From NCBI GenBank assembly GCA_009937615.1, contig JAACFB010000012.1, forward strand, positions 1-64,000: DNA of 64,000 nucleotides, given 5' to 3'. Under the pieces are notes generated by a model. That model was not told the origin of the DNA, did no database searches, and saw nothing but the letters and a program-made list of their open reading frames with translations. Positions 1 through 7,093 of this stretch are shown here, piece after piece (within the stretch, counting starts at the first letter, position 1; each line of letters opens with the position of its first letter). The stretch comes from Gammaproteobacteria bacterium (GTDB lineage Bacteria; Pseudomonadota; Gammaproteobacteria; Steroidobacterales; Woeseiaceae). The position numbers and the translations under genes are program-made.

Positions 1-1562
1 GCCTGCCCGGGCATGCTGATGTAGCGATCGATTTCATTAATGATGTCGAGCTCGGTCTTGGCCGCATTGTCCTTGAAGAAGTCGATCGCCTGCTCACGCG
101 TCCAGCCCTTGTAGTGGATTCCTGTATCCACAACCAGCCGCACCGCACGCCACATCTCATAGGTCAATTGGCCGAAACGCGAGTAGGGGTCCTGGTATAG
201 ACCAAGCTCGTAGCCCAGGCTTTCGCTGTATAGGCCCCAGCCCTCGGTAAATGCGGTAAAGCCTGAATAGCGCCGAAACTCGGGGATGTCACTTAGCTCC
301 TGCTGCAGGGCGATCTGCAGATGGTGCCCCGGCATGGCTTCGTGCACGGTCAGCACTTCGATCTCGTATTTGGGCCGTACCTCGGGCCGATAAAGGTTTA
401 CCCAGTATATGCCGGCACGGCTGCCGTCGGCGGCGGGTCCCATGTAGTAAGCGGTCGTTGTATCGGGCGCGATCGACTCGGGAATCGGCTTCACGCCATA
501 GGGCATGCGCGGCAGTTTGCCGAACAGACGCACGAGCTCCGGATCGATGCGCTTGCTGGTTGCCAGGTAGGCTTCGTAGAGAGCATCGGCGTCCCGATAG
601 TAGAACTGCGGGTCGCTGCGCAGGAACATGAGAAACTCCTCGAAGTTGCCGTCAAAATCGAGATCGTCGATGACCTTCTGCATCTGCTCCCGAATCCGGC
701 GTACTTCGTTGAGGCCGAGACGGTGAATGGCATCAGGGGTCATTTGCGTCGTCGTAAAACGACGTGCCTCGAATTCATACCACTCGCCGCCTTGCGGCAA
801 TGCCGACAGGCCGATGCTGTCGCGACAGGCCGGAAGATAGGTGTCCGAGAAATACCGGGCCAGCCTGCGGTATGCCGGCAGCACCGTTTCGCCGATCGTA
901 TCGCGAGCCGTGACCCGGAGGCGCTGCTGCTCGGCAGCACTGAACGTGGTGGGCAGATCGGCAAAAACCGCATAGAACGGACTCGCTTCGGTGTCCTCGA
1001 CGAGCTGTGCGGATAGTTGGTCGGGGATGCGCTCCATCAGGACTCTGGGCGACACTAAGCCCGACTTGCGGCCCTGTTCAGCAAGCGCAATGACCTGATC
1101 GATCAGTTCGTCGATGGCGTCGAGACGCGCAAGCCAGTCGTCGTAGTCCTTGATGGTCTCGAACCTGAGATAGTTCGCATTGTTTTCGAGGTTCTGAATG
1201 CCCCCGCGCTGGCTGAACGGCAGCAGATGCGCATTGAATCGCGCCGCATCGACGCTGATCTGCAATTCACGCCGGAACAACTCATAGTTGAGCTGGCCGG
1301 CCTGATCCAAGGCGTTACGATCGATCGCATAAAGTCGGCGCAGGAACGAGCGGTTCTGGTCGACGCGTTCGGCGATAGCTTTCAGGCTCTGGTCGGTCCA
1401 GCGATCGTTGTAACGACGGTCGCCGAGCTGTGAGGCATACATCGGGTAATTCTCGAGCTGCCGCTCCCATGACTCATCGAGCAGTGCGTTCAGGTCCTCG
1501 GTGGGCCCGGCGCTCACGGCTGTGCATGCTAAGGCGAGAAAAATCGAACAAAGAGACCGCAT
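1..1562 (-). CDS. DUF885 family putative metallo-hydrolase, C-terminus cut by window edge
   Basis: The gene reads leftwards from an ATG at 1562 and is still open at base 1, so the C-terminus is missing. Residues 1-18 look like a signal peptide (MRSLCSIFLALACTAVSA), so the protein is probably periplasmic or envelope-attached. The defining DUF885 motif HEAMPGHHLQ (near bases 330-360) is present; its HExxxHH arrangement resembles a zinc-metallopeptidase site. Family members are usually about 580-600 residues, so roughly 520 are seen here. The substrate of the family is not established. The gene is divergent from the glycine-cleavage operon. The family call is firm; the peptidase role is inferred from the motif. 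Confidence 0.88.
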   Translation of the reverse strand, partial: MRSLCSIFLALACTAVSAGPTEDLNALLDESWERQLENYPMYASQLGDRRYNDRWTDQSLKAIAERVDQNRSFLRRLYAIDRNALDQAGQLNYELFRRELQISVDAARFNAHLLPFSQRGGIQNLENNANYLRFETIKDYDDWLARLDAIDELIDQVIALAEQGRKSGLVSPRVLMERIPDQLSAQLVEDTEASPFYAVFADLPTTFSAAEQQRLRVTARDTIGETVLPAYRRLARYFSDTYLPACRDSIGLSALPQGGEWYEFEARRFTTTQMTPDAIHRLGLNEVRRIREQMQKVIDDLDFDGNFEEFLMFLRSDPQFYYRDADALYEAYLATSKRIDPELVRLFGKLPRMPYGVKPIPESIAPDTTTAYYMGPAADGSRAGIYWVNLYRPEVRPKYEIEVLTVHEAMPGHHLQIALQQELSDIPEFRRYSGFTAFTEGWGLYSESLGYELGLYQDPYSRFGQLTYEMWRAVRLVVDTGIHYKGWTREQAIDFFKDNAAKTELDIINEIDRYISMPGQ

Positions 1563-1611
1563 CTTCTACTCCCGGACTGGTATGAGCGAATTGTCACCGC
1601 GTGGCAATCGA

Positions 1612-1641
1612 CTGGCAACCCGCGATGTCATTGGCTATGAT
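1612..1641 (+). promoter_or_regulatory. Putative sigma70 promoter of the gcv operon
   Basis: A CTGGCA -35-like hexamer (1612-1617) is followed after 18 bases by TATGAT (1636-1641), a good -10 match. Transcription would start near 1648, about 20 bases before the first glycine aptamer, which is where a riboswitch leader should begin. This is inferred from spacing and position only. Confidence 0.5.
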
Positions 1642-1666
1642 GGCGGCCACCAATCGACAGGGTACA

Positions 1667-1853
1667 CAGAAGAGACCCCGAGAAATCGACGTAGCGTTGA
1701 TGCATCGGGGCGCCGAAGGCGCAACTCGCTCGGAAACGCTCAGGCAGAAGGACTGTGTGCGCTGATTGGCTCTGGAGAGCGGCCGGTAAGTGGCCCACCG
1801 AAGGGGAACGTGGCGGAATGCCATTGATCTCTCAGGTTCCGAAGGACAGAGGG
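1667..1853 (+). ncRNA. Tandem glycine riboswitch (two aptamers)
   Basis: The leader of gcvT contains the conserved blocks of both glycine aptamers. Aptamer 1 has gagaccccg, cgccgaaggcgcaa (1721-1734), cgctcaggcagaaggac (1737-1753) and ctctggagag (1770-1779). Aptamer 2 has caccgaagggg (1796-1806), ctctcaggttccgaaggac (1830-1848) and agaggg. This is the standard tandem architecture that senses glycine. The downstream genes are the glycine cleavage system, and an intrinsic terminator follows directly, so glycine binding most likely switches the operon on by preventing termination. The edges are approximate. Confidence 0.93.
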
Positions 1854-1885
1854 GCGGCAGACTGGATGGTCTGCCGCCTTTTTTT
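1853..1885 (+). terminator. Riboswitch-controlled intrinsic terminator
   Basis: A perfect 10-bp stem (ggcggcagac, 1853-1862, with gtctgccgcc, 1869-1878) closes a 6-base loop and is followed by seven Ts (1879-1885). It lies between the second glycine aptamer and gcvT, and its first bases touch the end of the aptamer. That fits an expression platform in which ligand-bound aptamer competes with terminator formation. Confidence 0.9.
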
Positions 1886-1904
1886 ATTTGGCTCTGGATC
1901 ATTA

Positions 1905-2996
1905 ATGGGAAAAAAGACAGCAAAACATCACAAGCACCTCGAGGCCGGCGCGCGCATTGTCGATTTCGGTGGCTGGGACATGCCGCTGCACTATGGGTCG
2001 CAGAAACAGGAGCATCATGCGGTGCGCCAGCGCGCCGGGATGTTCGACGTGTCGCACATGGCCATCGTCGATCTTGCGGGCGCGAAGGCGAAGGAATTCC
2101 TGCAGCACCTGCTGGCAAATGACGTCGCGAAACTGGCGGAGCATGGAAGAGCGCTTTATTCCTGCATGCTAAACGAGCAGGGTGGCGTCATCGATGATCT
2201 TATTGTCTACTTTCTCGGTGACTCACGGTACCGGCTCGTCGTTAATGCCGGGACACGCGAGAAGGACCTCGCCTGGATCCGGATGCACGCCGCGAATTAC
2301 GACGTGAGCGTCAATGAACGCGCCGACCTCGCCATGATTGCCGTGCAGGGGCCAAAGGCAAGACAACTTGCGGCACCCTGTGTTGATGCGGAATGGCGCG
2401 AGGCGGCGCTTGCGCTGAAACCCTTCTTTGCAATGAGCGCGGGCGAGCTGTTCGTTGCGCGTACCGGCTATACCGGTGAGGACGGCTGGGAGATTGTCAT
2501 GCCCGCAGCGCGTGCCGCGCAAATGTGGGACCGTCTCGCCGCTGCGGGAGTCGAGCCTTGCGGGCTTGCGGCCAGAGATACGTTGCGACTCGAAGCCGCG
2601 ATGAACTTGTACGGCCTGGACATGGACGAATCGGTATCGCCGCTGGAGGCGGGACTCGGGTGGACGATCGCCTGGGAGCCAGCTGATCGCGAGTTCATCG
2701 GCCGCGCTTCGGCCGAGAGAATGCGCGATAATCCTAACCGGCGACGCTTTGTCGGCTTGCTGCTCGAGGATCAGGGTGTCTTGCGCAGTCATCAGCGGGT
2801 CGTCGTGGAGGGCAAAGAAGATGGAGAGATTACCAGCGGCGGTTTCTCGCCCACGCTCGACCGCTCAATCGCCCTGGCACGCCTCCCGGCGGGAGACGAG
2901 GACAGGGTGCGGGTCGAAGTGCGCGGCAAGTTGCTGAACGTGCGTGTCGTCAAAACGCCTTTTGTGCGCGATGGGCAAATCCGTATTCAATTGTGA
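1905..2996 (+). CDS. gcvT: Glycine cleavage system T protein (aminomethyltransferase)
   Basis: GcvT transfers the aminomethyl carbon from lipoyl-GcvH to tetrahydrofolate, releasing ammonia and giving 5,10-methylene-THF in the cytosol. The 363-residue product has the family's usual length. It shows the N-terminal GWDMPLHYG region, MFDVSHM, and the C-terminal beta-barrel (GGFSPTLDRSIALARL). An upstream in-frame ATG lies inside the riboswitch at 1755; the ATG at 1905 gives the normal N-terminus (MGKKTAKHHKHLEAGA) and lies after the terminator. It is the first gene of gcvT-gcvH-gcvPA-tpx-gcvPB. Confidence 0.96.
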   Translation: MGKKTAKHHKHLEAGARIVDFGGWDMPLHYGSQKQEHHAVRQRAGMFDVSHMAIVDLAGAKAKEFLQHLLANDVAKLAEHGRALYSCMLNEQGGVIDDLIVYFLGDSRYRLVVNAGTREKDLAWIRMHAANYDVSVNERADLAMIAVQGPKARQLAAPCVDAEWREAALALKPFFAMSAGELFVARTGYTGEDGWEIVMPAARAAQMWDRLAAAGVEPCGLAARDTLRLEAAMNLYGLDMDESVSPLEAGLGWTIAWEPADREFIGRASAERMRDNPNRRRFVGLLLEDQGVLRSHQRVVVEGKEDGEITSGGFSPTLDRSIALARLPAGDEDRVRVEVRGKLLNVRVVKTPFVRDGQIRIQL

Positions 2997-3013
2997 TTCT
3001 TGCAGTAACAAGG

Positions 3014-3056
3014 CTCGCGCTGCGTGCTGGTAATGACTCGCACTACGTGCTGGTAA
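3014..3056 (+). repeat. Short imperfect tandem repeat in the gcvT-gcvH spacer
   Basis: Two 20-base copies, ctcgcgctgcgtgctggtaa (3014-3033) and ctcgcactacgtgctggtaa (3037-3056), differ at two positions and are separated by three bases. They fill the 92-base spacer between gcvT and gcvH just upstream of the gcvH ribosome-binding site. No function is known; a local duplication is the simplest explanation. Confidence 0.75.
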
Positions 3057-3088
3057 CAACAAGACCAACTGACAGTGGAGATTAGACA

Positions 3089-3484
3089 ATGAGTGAGTTG
3101 CCGGGAGACCTGTTATATACCAATGAGCATGAGTGGCTGCGCCGTGAGGACGATGGCAGCGTCACGGTAGGGATCACCGATCATGCCCAGGCCGCGCTGG
3201 GTGACCTTGTTTATGTCGAGCTGCCCGAAGTCGACCAGGATGTGGCCAGCGGCGGCGACATGGCTGTGGTCGAGTCCGTCAAGGCCGCATCGGACGTCTA
3301 TGCGCCGATCGACGGGACGGTGGTTGCCGTCAATGAAGATCTTGCGGATGACCCGGAGAAGATCAATACCGACCCGTATGGAGAAGGCTGGATCGTGCGA
3401 TTGCGGCCATCCGGTGCCGTCGACGAGGATGAGTTGCTCTCGCCTGAGGCATACCAGGAGCTGCTGGACGAGGAAGACGCCTGA
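3089..3484 (+). CDS. gcvH: Glycine cleavage system H protein (lipoyl carrier)
   Basis: GcvH is the small lipoylated shuttle that carries the aminomethyl group between the P, T and L proteins. The 131-residue protein has the classic lipoyl site ESVKAASDVYAPIDG, with Lys65 the predicted lipoylated residue. A GGAG ribosome-binding site precedes the ATG (cagtggagattagacaatg). It lies 92 bases after gcvT and 9 bases before gcvPA. lipB, the octanoyl transferase that starts lipoylation, is in the same window (23622-24266). Confidence 0.97.
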   Translation: MSELPGDLLYTNEHEWLRREDDGSVTVGITDHAQAALGDLVYVELPEVDQDVASGGDMAVVESVKAASDVYAPIDGTVVAVNEDLADDPEKINTDPYGEGWIVRLRPSGAVDEDELLSPEAYQELLDEEDA

Positions 3485-3493
3485 GGGGACGAC

Positions 3494-4858
3494 ATGCCGT
3501 TCATACCGCACACCGACGAAGACACGAAAGAGATGCTTGAGGCCATCGGAGCGGAAAGCATCGACGACCTTTTTGACGAGATTCCCGGTCACCTGATGAT
3601 CGACTCGCTTGATGCCGTGCCCGAAGCGCTCAGCGAGATGCAGATCACGCGGCTGATGCGTGAGCGGGCAGCGATGGACGGCTCGCCACTCTGTTTCATC
3701 GGCGCGGGCGCTTACGAACACCATATTCCGACCGCCGTATGGGACATTGCGACGCGGGGCGAGTTCTACAGCGCGTATACGCCATACCAGGCCGAAGCCA
3801 GCCAGGGAACGCTGCAGACGATTTACGAGTATCAGTCGATGGTCACGGCGCTCACCGCGCTCGACGTGAGCAACGCATCATTATATGACGGCGCATCGGC
3901 GCTGGCCGAGGCGGCCCTGATGGCAGTGCGCTGCAATCGCAGGCAAAAATCGCGGCGCATCTTGCTCGCACCGGGCGTCAACCCGACGTATGAAAAAGTT
4001 GCGGCCGCAATCGCGGGTAGCCAGGGCATCATTTTCGAGCGCTTGCCCATGGATGCAGGTACGGGCAATGTCATGGAGTCGCTCGACGATCCCCGGGAAG
4101 CCGTTGCGGTCGTGATCCAGCAGCCATCGTTTTTCGGTACGCTCGAGGATGTCGATCGACTCACCGACTGGGCGCATCGCCACGAGGCAATGGTCATCGC
4201 GGTGGTCAACCCAACGTCGCTGGCACTGCTCGAGGCACCGGGAAACTGGGGCGAACAGGGTGCGGACATAGCCTGTGGGGAAGGGCAGCCCCTCGGTGTG
4301 CCGCTGTCATCGGGCGGGCCGTACTTCGGGTTCATGACCTGTAAGCAGAAGCATGTGCGGCAGATGCCCGGGCGCATCGTGGGCCGCACGACGGATCTGG
4401 ACGATCAGCCCGGCTTTGCGCTGACGCTGCAGGCGCGCGAGCAGCATATCAGGCGTTCCAAGGCGACCTCGAACATCTGCACGAACCAGGGCCTGATGGT
4501 GACAGCGGCGACAATCTATATGTCATTGCTCGGATTCGAGGGCCTTGCCAGAGTTGCCGGGCGCTCGCAGCAGAATACGGCACGGCTCGTCGCGGGCCTG
4601 TGCGCCATTGACGGCGTCGAGCGACTGTTCGATGGCCCGCACTTCCATGAGGCGGCCATTCGCCTCGACAGGCCGGTCAGCCAGGTGCTTGCAAAGCTCG
4701 CAGAGCAGGACATCCTTGGGGGCCACGATCTTTCGCAGGACTTTCCCGGCCTCGGCGACGCAATGCTTGTCTGTGCGACCGAAACGAAAACCGTCGAGGA
4801 TATCGATGCATACGTAACGGCACTTGGAAAAGTGCTCATGGAAGGGAGCGGGCGTTAA
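3494..4858 (+). CDS. gcvPA: Glycine dehydrogenase (decarboxylating) subunit 1
   Basis: This 454-residue protein is the N-terminal half of the split P-protein; it pairs with GcvPB to decarboxylate glycine. It has the family features [19 protein letters not shown] at the N-terminus, the [10 protein letters not shown] motif, [16 protein letters not shown] and the C-terminal SNICTNQGL. The catalytic PLP-binding lysine is supplied by GcvPB, as in other two-subunit P-proteins. An RBS (gaggggacgac) overlaps the gcvH stop region. E. coli has a fused GcvP, so the split form argues against an enteric origin. Confidence 0.96.
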   Translation: MPFIPHTDEDTKEMLEAIGAESIDDLFDEIPGHLMIDSLDAVPEALSEMQITRLMRERAAMDGSPLCFIGAGAYEHHIPTAVWDIATRGEFYSAYTPYQAEASQGTLQTIYEYQSMVTALTALDVSNASLYDGASALAEAALMAVRCNRRQKSRRILLAPGVNPTYEKVAAAIAGSQGIIFERLPMDAGTGNVMESLDDPREAVAVVIQQPSFFGTLEDVDRLTDWAHRHEAMVIAVVNPTSLALLEAPGNWGEQGADIACGEGQPLGVPLSSGGPYFGFMTCKQKHVRQMPGRIVGRTTDLDDQPGFALTLQAREQHIRRSKATSNICTNQGLMVTAATIYMSLLGFEGLARVAGRSQQNTARLVAGLCAIDGVERLFDGPHFHEAAIRLDRPVSQVLAKLAEQDILGGHDLSQDFPGLGDAMLVCATETKTVEDIDAYVTALGKVLMEGSGR

Positions 4859-4871
4859 GCTCGAGAGTACC

Positions 4872-5393
4872 GTGGCTATTGTCAAATACGAGAATGCAAC
4901 CTATCGCACGATCGGCGAATTGCCGGCGGTTGGCAGCCATGCACCCGACGTCTCGCTGGTCAACACGAAACTGCAGAATGTCACGCTCGCGAACTGGACC
5001 GGTATGCGCAAGGTGCTGAACATATTCGTGAGTATCGATACCGAGGTCTGCGCAAAATCGGTCATCACGTTCGATCGTCTGGGGGAGGGTGTCGAGGATG
5101 TTACGATGCTCATGATTTCCTATGACCTGCCGTTTGCGCACGCAAGATTCAAGGCTGAACACGGTTTGCATAACGTCATTGGTTTGTCGGCAATCCGGCA
5201 CGCAGGCTTCGGCGAAAACTATGGCGTCCAGATCGTCGATGGCCCCCTGGCCGGGATGTTTGCCCGGGCTGTCGTGGTTCTCGACGAGAACGACAGCGTC
5301 GTGCACAGGGAACATATCGACGACATTGCGACGGAACCCGACTACAAGGCCGCAATGCGGGCGCTTGGCTTGGGCGGCGGCGACGAAGACTAG
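4872..5393 (+). CDS. tpx: Tpx-family thiol peroxidase lacking the resolving cysteine
   Basis: Atypical 2-Cys peroxiredoxins of the Tpx family reduce hydroperoxides with thioredoxin. The 173-residue protein matches E. coli Tpx from end to end (RKVLNIFVSIDTEVC, DLPFAHARF, NNVI-like HNVIGLSAIR, DGPLAGMFARAVVVLDEND, TEPDY). The peroxidatic cysteine is present (Cys60 in DTEVC). The position of the resolving cysteine (E. coli RFCGAEGL) is lysine here (RFKAEHGL, residue 94), and no other cysteine exists. The GTG start at 4872 has a GAGAG 4-9 bases upstream and gives the normal Tpx N-terminus; an ATG at 4824 would add 16 atypical residues overlapping gcvPA. It lies between gcvPA and gcvPB, with 13 and 9 base gaps. 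Confidence 0.9.
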   Translation: MAIVKYENATYRTIGELPAVGSHAPDVSLVNTKLQNVTLANWTGMRKVLNIFVSIDTEVCAKSVITFDRLGEGVEDVTMLMISYDLPFAHARFKAEHGLHNVIGLSAIRHAGFGENYGVQIVDGPLAGMFARAVVVLDENDSVVHREHIDDIATEPDYKAAMRALGLGGGDED

Positions 5394-5402
5394 GAATAGC
5401 GA

Positions 5403-6872
5403 ATGGCAGATCTGATCTTTGACAAGTCCCGCCAGGGCCGCAGGGCGTTTGCGCAGGCGCCCCAGGAAACCGTGCCTGCGGATATTCCCGAGCGGTTTTT
5501 GAGAAAGGACACGGCGCTATTGCCTGAAGCGTCGGAGCTGCAGGTCGTGCGGCATTTCACGCGCCTTTCTCAGAAGAACTTCTCGATCGATACACAGTTC
5601 TATCCGCTCGGTTCCTGCACGATGAAATACAACCCGCGGGCATGCAATGCCCTGGCGCTGCTGCCGGGCTTTGCGGGCCGGCACCCGCTAGGGCCTGTCA
5701 GTCATGGCCAGGGTTTTCTCCGCTGCATGTTCGAGCTGCAGGAGATGCTCAAGGCGGTTACCGGAATGCAGGGTGTGTCATTGACGCCGATGGCCGGTGC
5801 GCAAGGCGAGCTGGCCGGGGTCGCGATGATACGTGCTTATCATGACGCGCGCGGCGACAGTGGGCGCAACGAGATCATCGTTCCGGATGCAGCGCACGGA
5901 ACGAATCCGGCAACCGCCACGATGTGTGGTTGCATTGCGCGGGAGATCCCGACCGGCAGCGAGGGTGACGTTGATCTCGAGGCTCTCAAGGCTGCGGTCG
6001 GCCCGCAGACGGCCGGTATCATGCTGACCAATCCATCGACGCTGGGCGTATTCGAACGTGACATCATCGAAGTCGAAAGCATCGTCAAGGACGCAGGCGG
6101 CCTGCTGTACTACGACGGCGCCAATCTGAACGCGATTTGCGGCAAGGTCCGGCCGGGCGACATGGGTTTCGATGTGATTCACATGAATCTGCACAAAACG
6201 TTCTCCACACCACACGGCGGCGGCGGACCCGGGTCGGGGGCCATCGGTGTCGGCGAGCGGTTGCTTCCATTCATGCCGGTACCCATCGTTGCGGCGAAGG
6301 AGGTGGCGGGAGAAACTGTCTATGACTGGCTGACCGAGCATGATCTGCCGCAGTCGATCGGCCGCCTTTCCGGGTTCATGGGTAACGCGGGTGTTTTGCT
6401 GCGGGCCTACGTTTACATGCGCATGGTTGGTCGTGACGGCATGCGCCGCATTGCCGAATTTGCAACCCTGAATGCAAACTACCTGCAGGCTCGTTTGCGA
6501 GATGCCGGGTTCGAGCTGGCGTATCCCAGCCGCAGGGCAAGTCACGAATTCATTATTACGCTCAGGCACGAAGCCAGGGATTTAGATCTGACGGCGATGG
6601 ATGTCGCCAAGGCGCTGCTCGACCGCAACTACCATGCGCCGACGACCTACTTCCCGCTGCTCGTGCCGGAGTGTCTGCTGATCGAGCCGACAGAGACCGA
6701 GAGCAAGGAGACGCTGGACGGGTTTGTCGATGCGCTAGTAGCGATAGCTTCCGAGGCCCGCGACAGCGGCACACGATTCAAGCAGGCGCCGTACAGGACG
6801 CCGGTGCGGCGACTCGACGACGTCAAGGCGGCTCGGCAGCTCGATCTGAAGTACGAGCCGGGAGAACCCTAG
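5403..6872 (+). CDS. gcvPB: Glycine dehydrogenase (decarboxylating) subunit 2, PLP-binding
   Basis: This is the C-terminal, catalytic half of the split P-protein (489 residues). It carries the PLP Schiff-base lysine in HMNLHKTFSTPHGGGGPGSG (near bases 6178-6237), the N-terminal LPEASELQVVRHFTRLSQKN and the PLGSCTMKYNPR motif. With GcvPA it forms the decarboxylating P-protein. It is the last gene of the gcv operon; lpd is not in the window. The 221 bases that follow (6873-7093) hold no obvious gene. Confidence 0.97.
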   Translation: MADLIFDKSRQGRRAFAQAPQETVPADIPERFLRKDTALLPEASELQVVRHFTRLSQKNFSIDTQFYPLGSCTMKYNPRACNALALLPGFAGRHPLGPVSHGQGFLRCMFELQEMLKAVTGMQGVSLTPMAGAQGELAGVAMIRAYHDARGDSGRNEIIVPDAAHGTNPATATMCGCIAREIPTGSEGDVDLEALKAAVGPQTAGIMLTNPSTLGVFERDIIEVESIVKDAGGLLYYDGANLNAICGKVRPGDMGFDVIHMNLHKTFSTPHGGGGPGSGAIGVGERLLPFMPVPIVAAKEVAGETVYDWLTEHDLPQSIGRLSGFMGNAGVLLRAYVYMRMVGRDGMRRIAEFATLNANYLQARLRDAGFELAYPSRRASHEFIITLRHEARDLDLTAMDVAKALLDRNYHAPTTYFPLLVPECLLIEPTETESKETLDGFVDALVAIASEARDSGTRFKQAPYRTPVRRLDDVKAARQLDLKYEPGEP

Positions 6873-7038
6873 AGCGGCCCCGGTCGTTCCCGTCCGCAAG
6901 GCTCGCTCCGCGGCACCTCAGACCCGGCAACGAAAGATGTCGGGCATCCGTTTTCCCGCCGAGGCCACTGTGTGGAGTCATGACGTGACGCGTTCGGCTG
7001 CGAAGCCCCCCGGTTTCTGTTCAAATAGGGGAACCGTC

Positions 7039-7055
7039 GGACTTGGTACCAGTCC
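7039..7055. promoter_or_regulatory. Near-perfect palindrome upstream of the Nma111-like protease gene
   Basis: The 17-base sequence ggacttggtaccagtcc consists of the perfect palindrome tggtacca flanked by ggac and gtcc arms, offset by a single extra t. It lies 38 bases before the start codon at 7094, where an operator or promoter element would be expected. No regulator is assigned; it may be chance. Confidence 0.3.
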
Positions 7056-7093
7056 AGATACCCATGCTTTCAGAACATCGTGACAGGAATTCT

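Noticed and set aside
1755-1904. In-frame extension of gcvT into the riboswitch
   Set aside because: This stretch forms the second aptamer and terminator, and the ATG at 1905 gives the normal protein start.
4824-4871. Upstream ATG for tpx that would add a cysteine
   Set aside because: The extension overlaps gcvPA and has no match to the Tpx N-terminus; the GTG at 4872 has a ribosome-binding site and aligns at residue 1.
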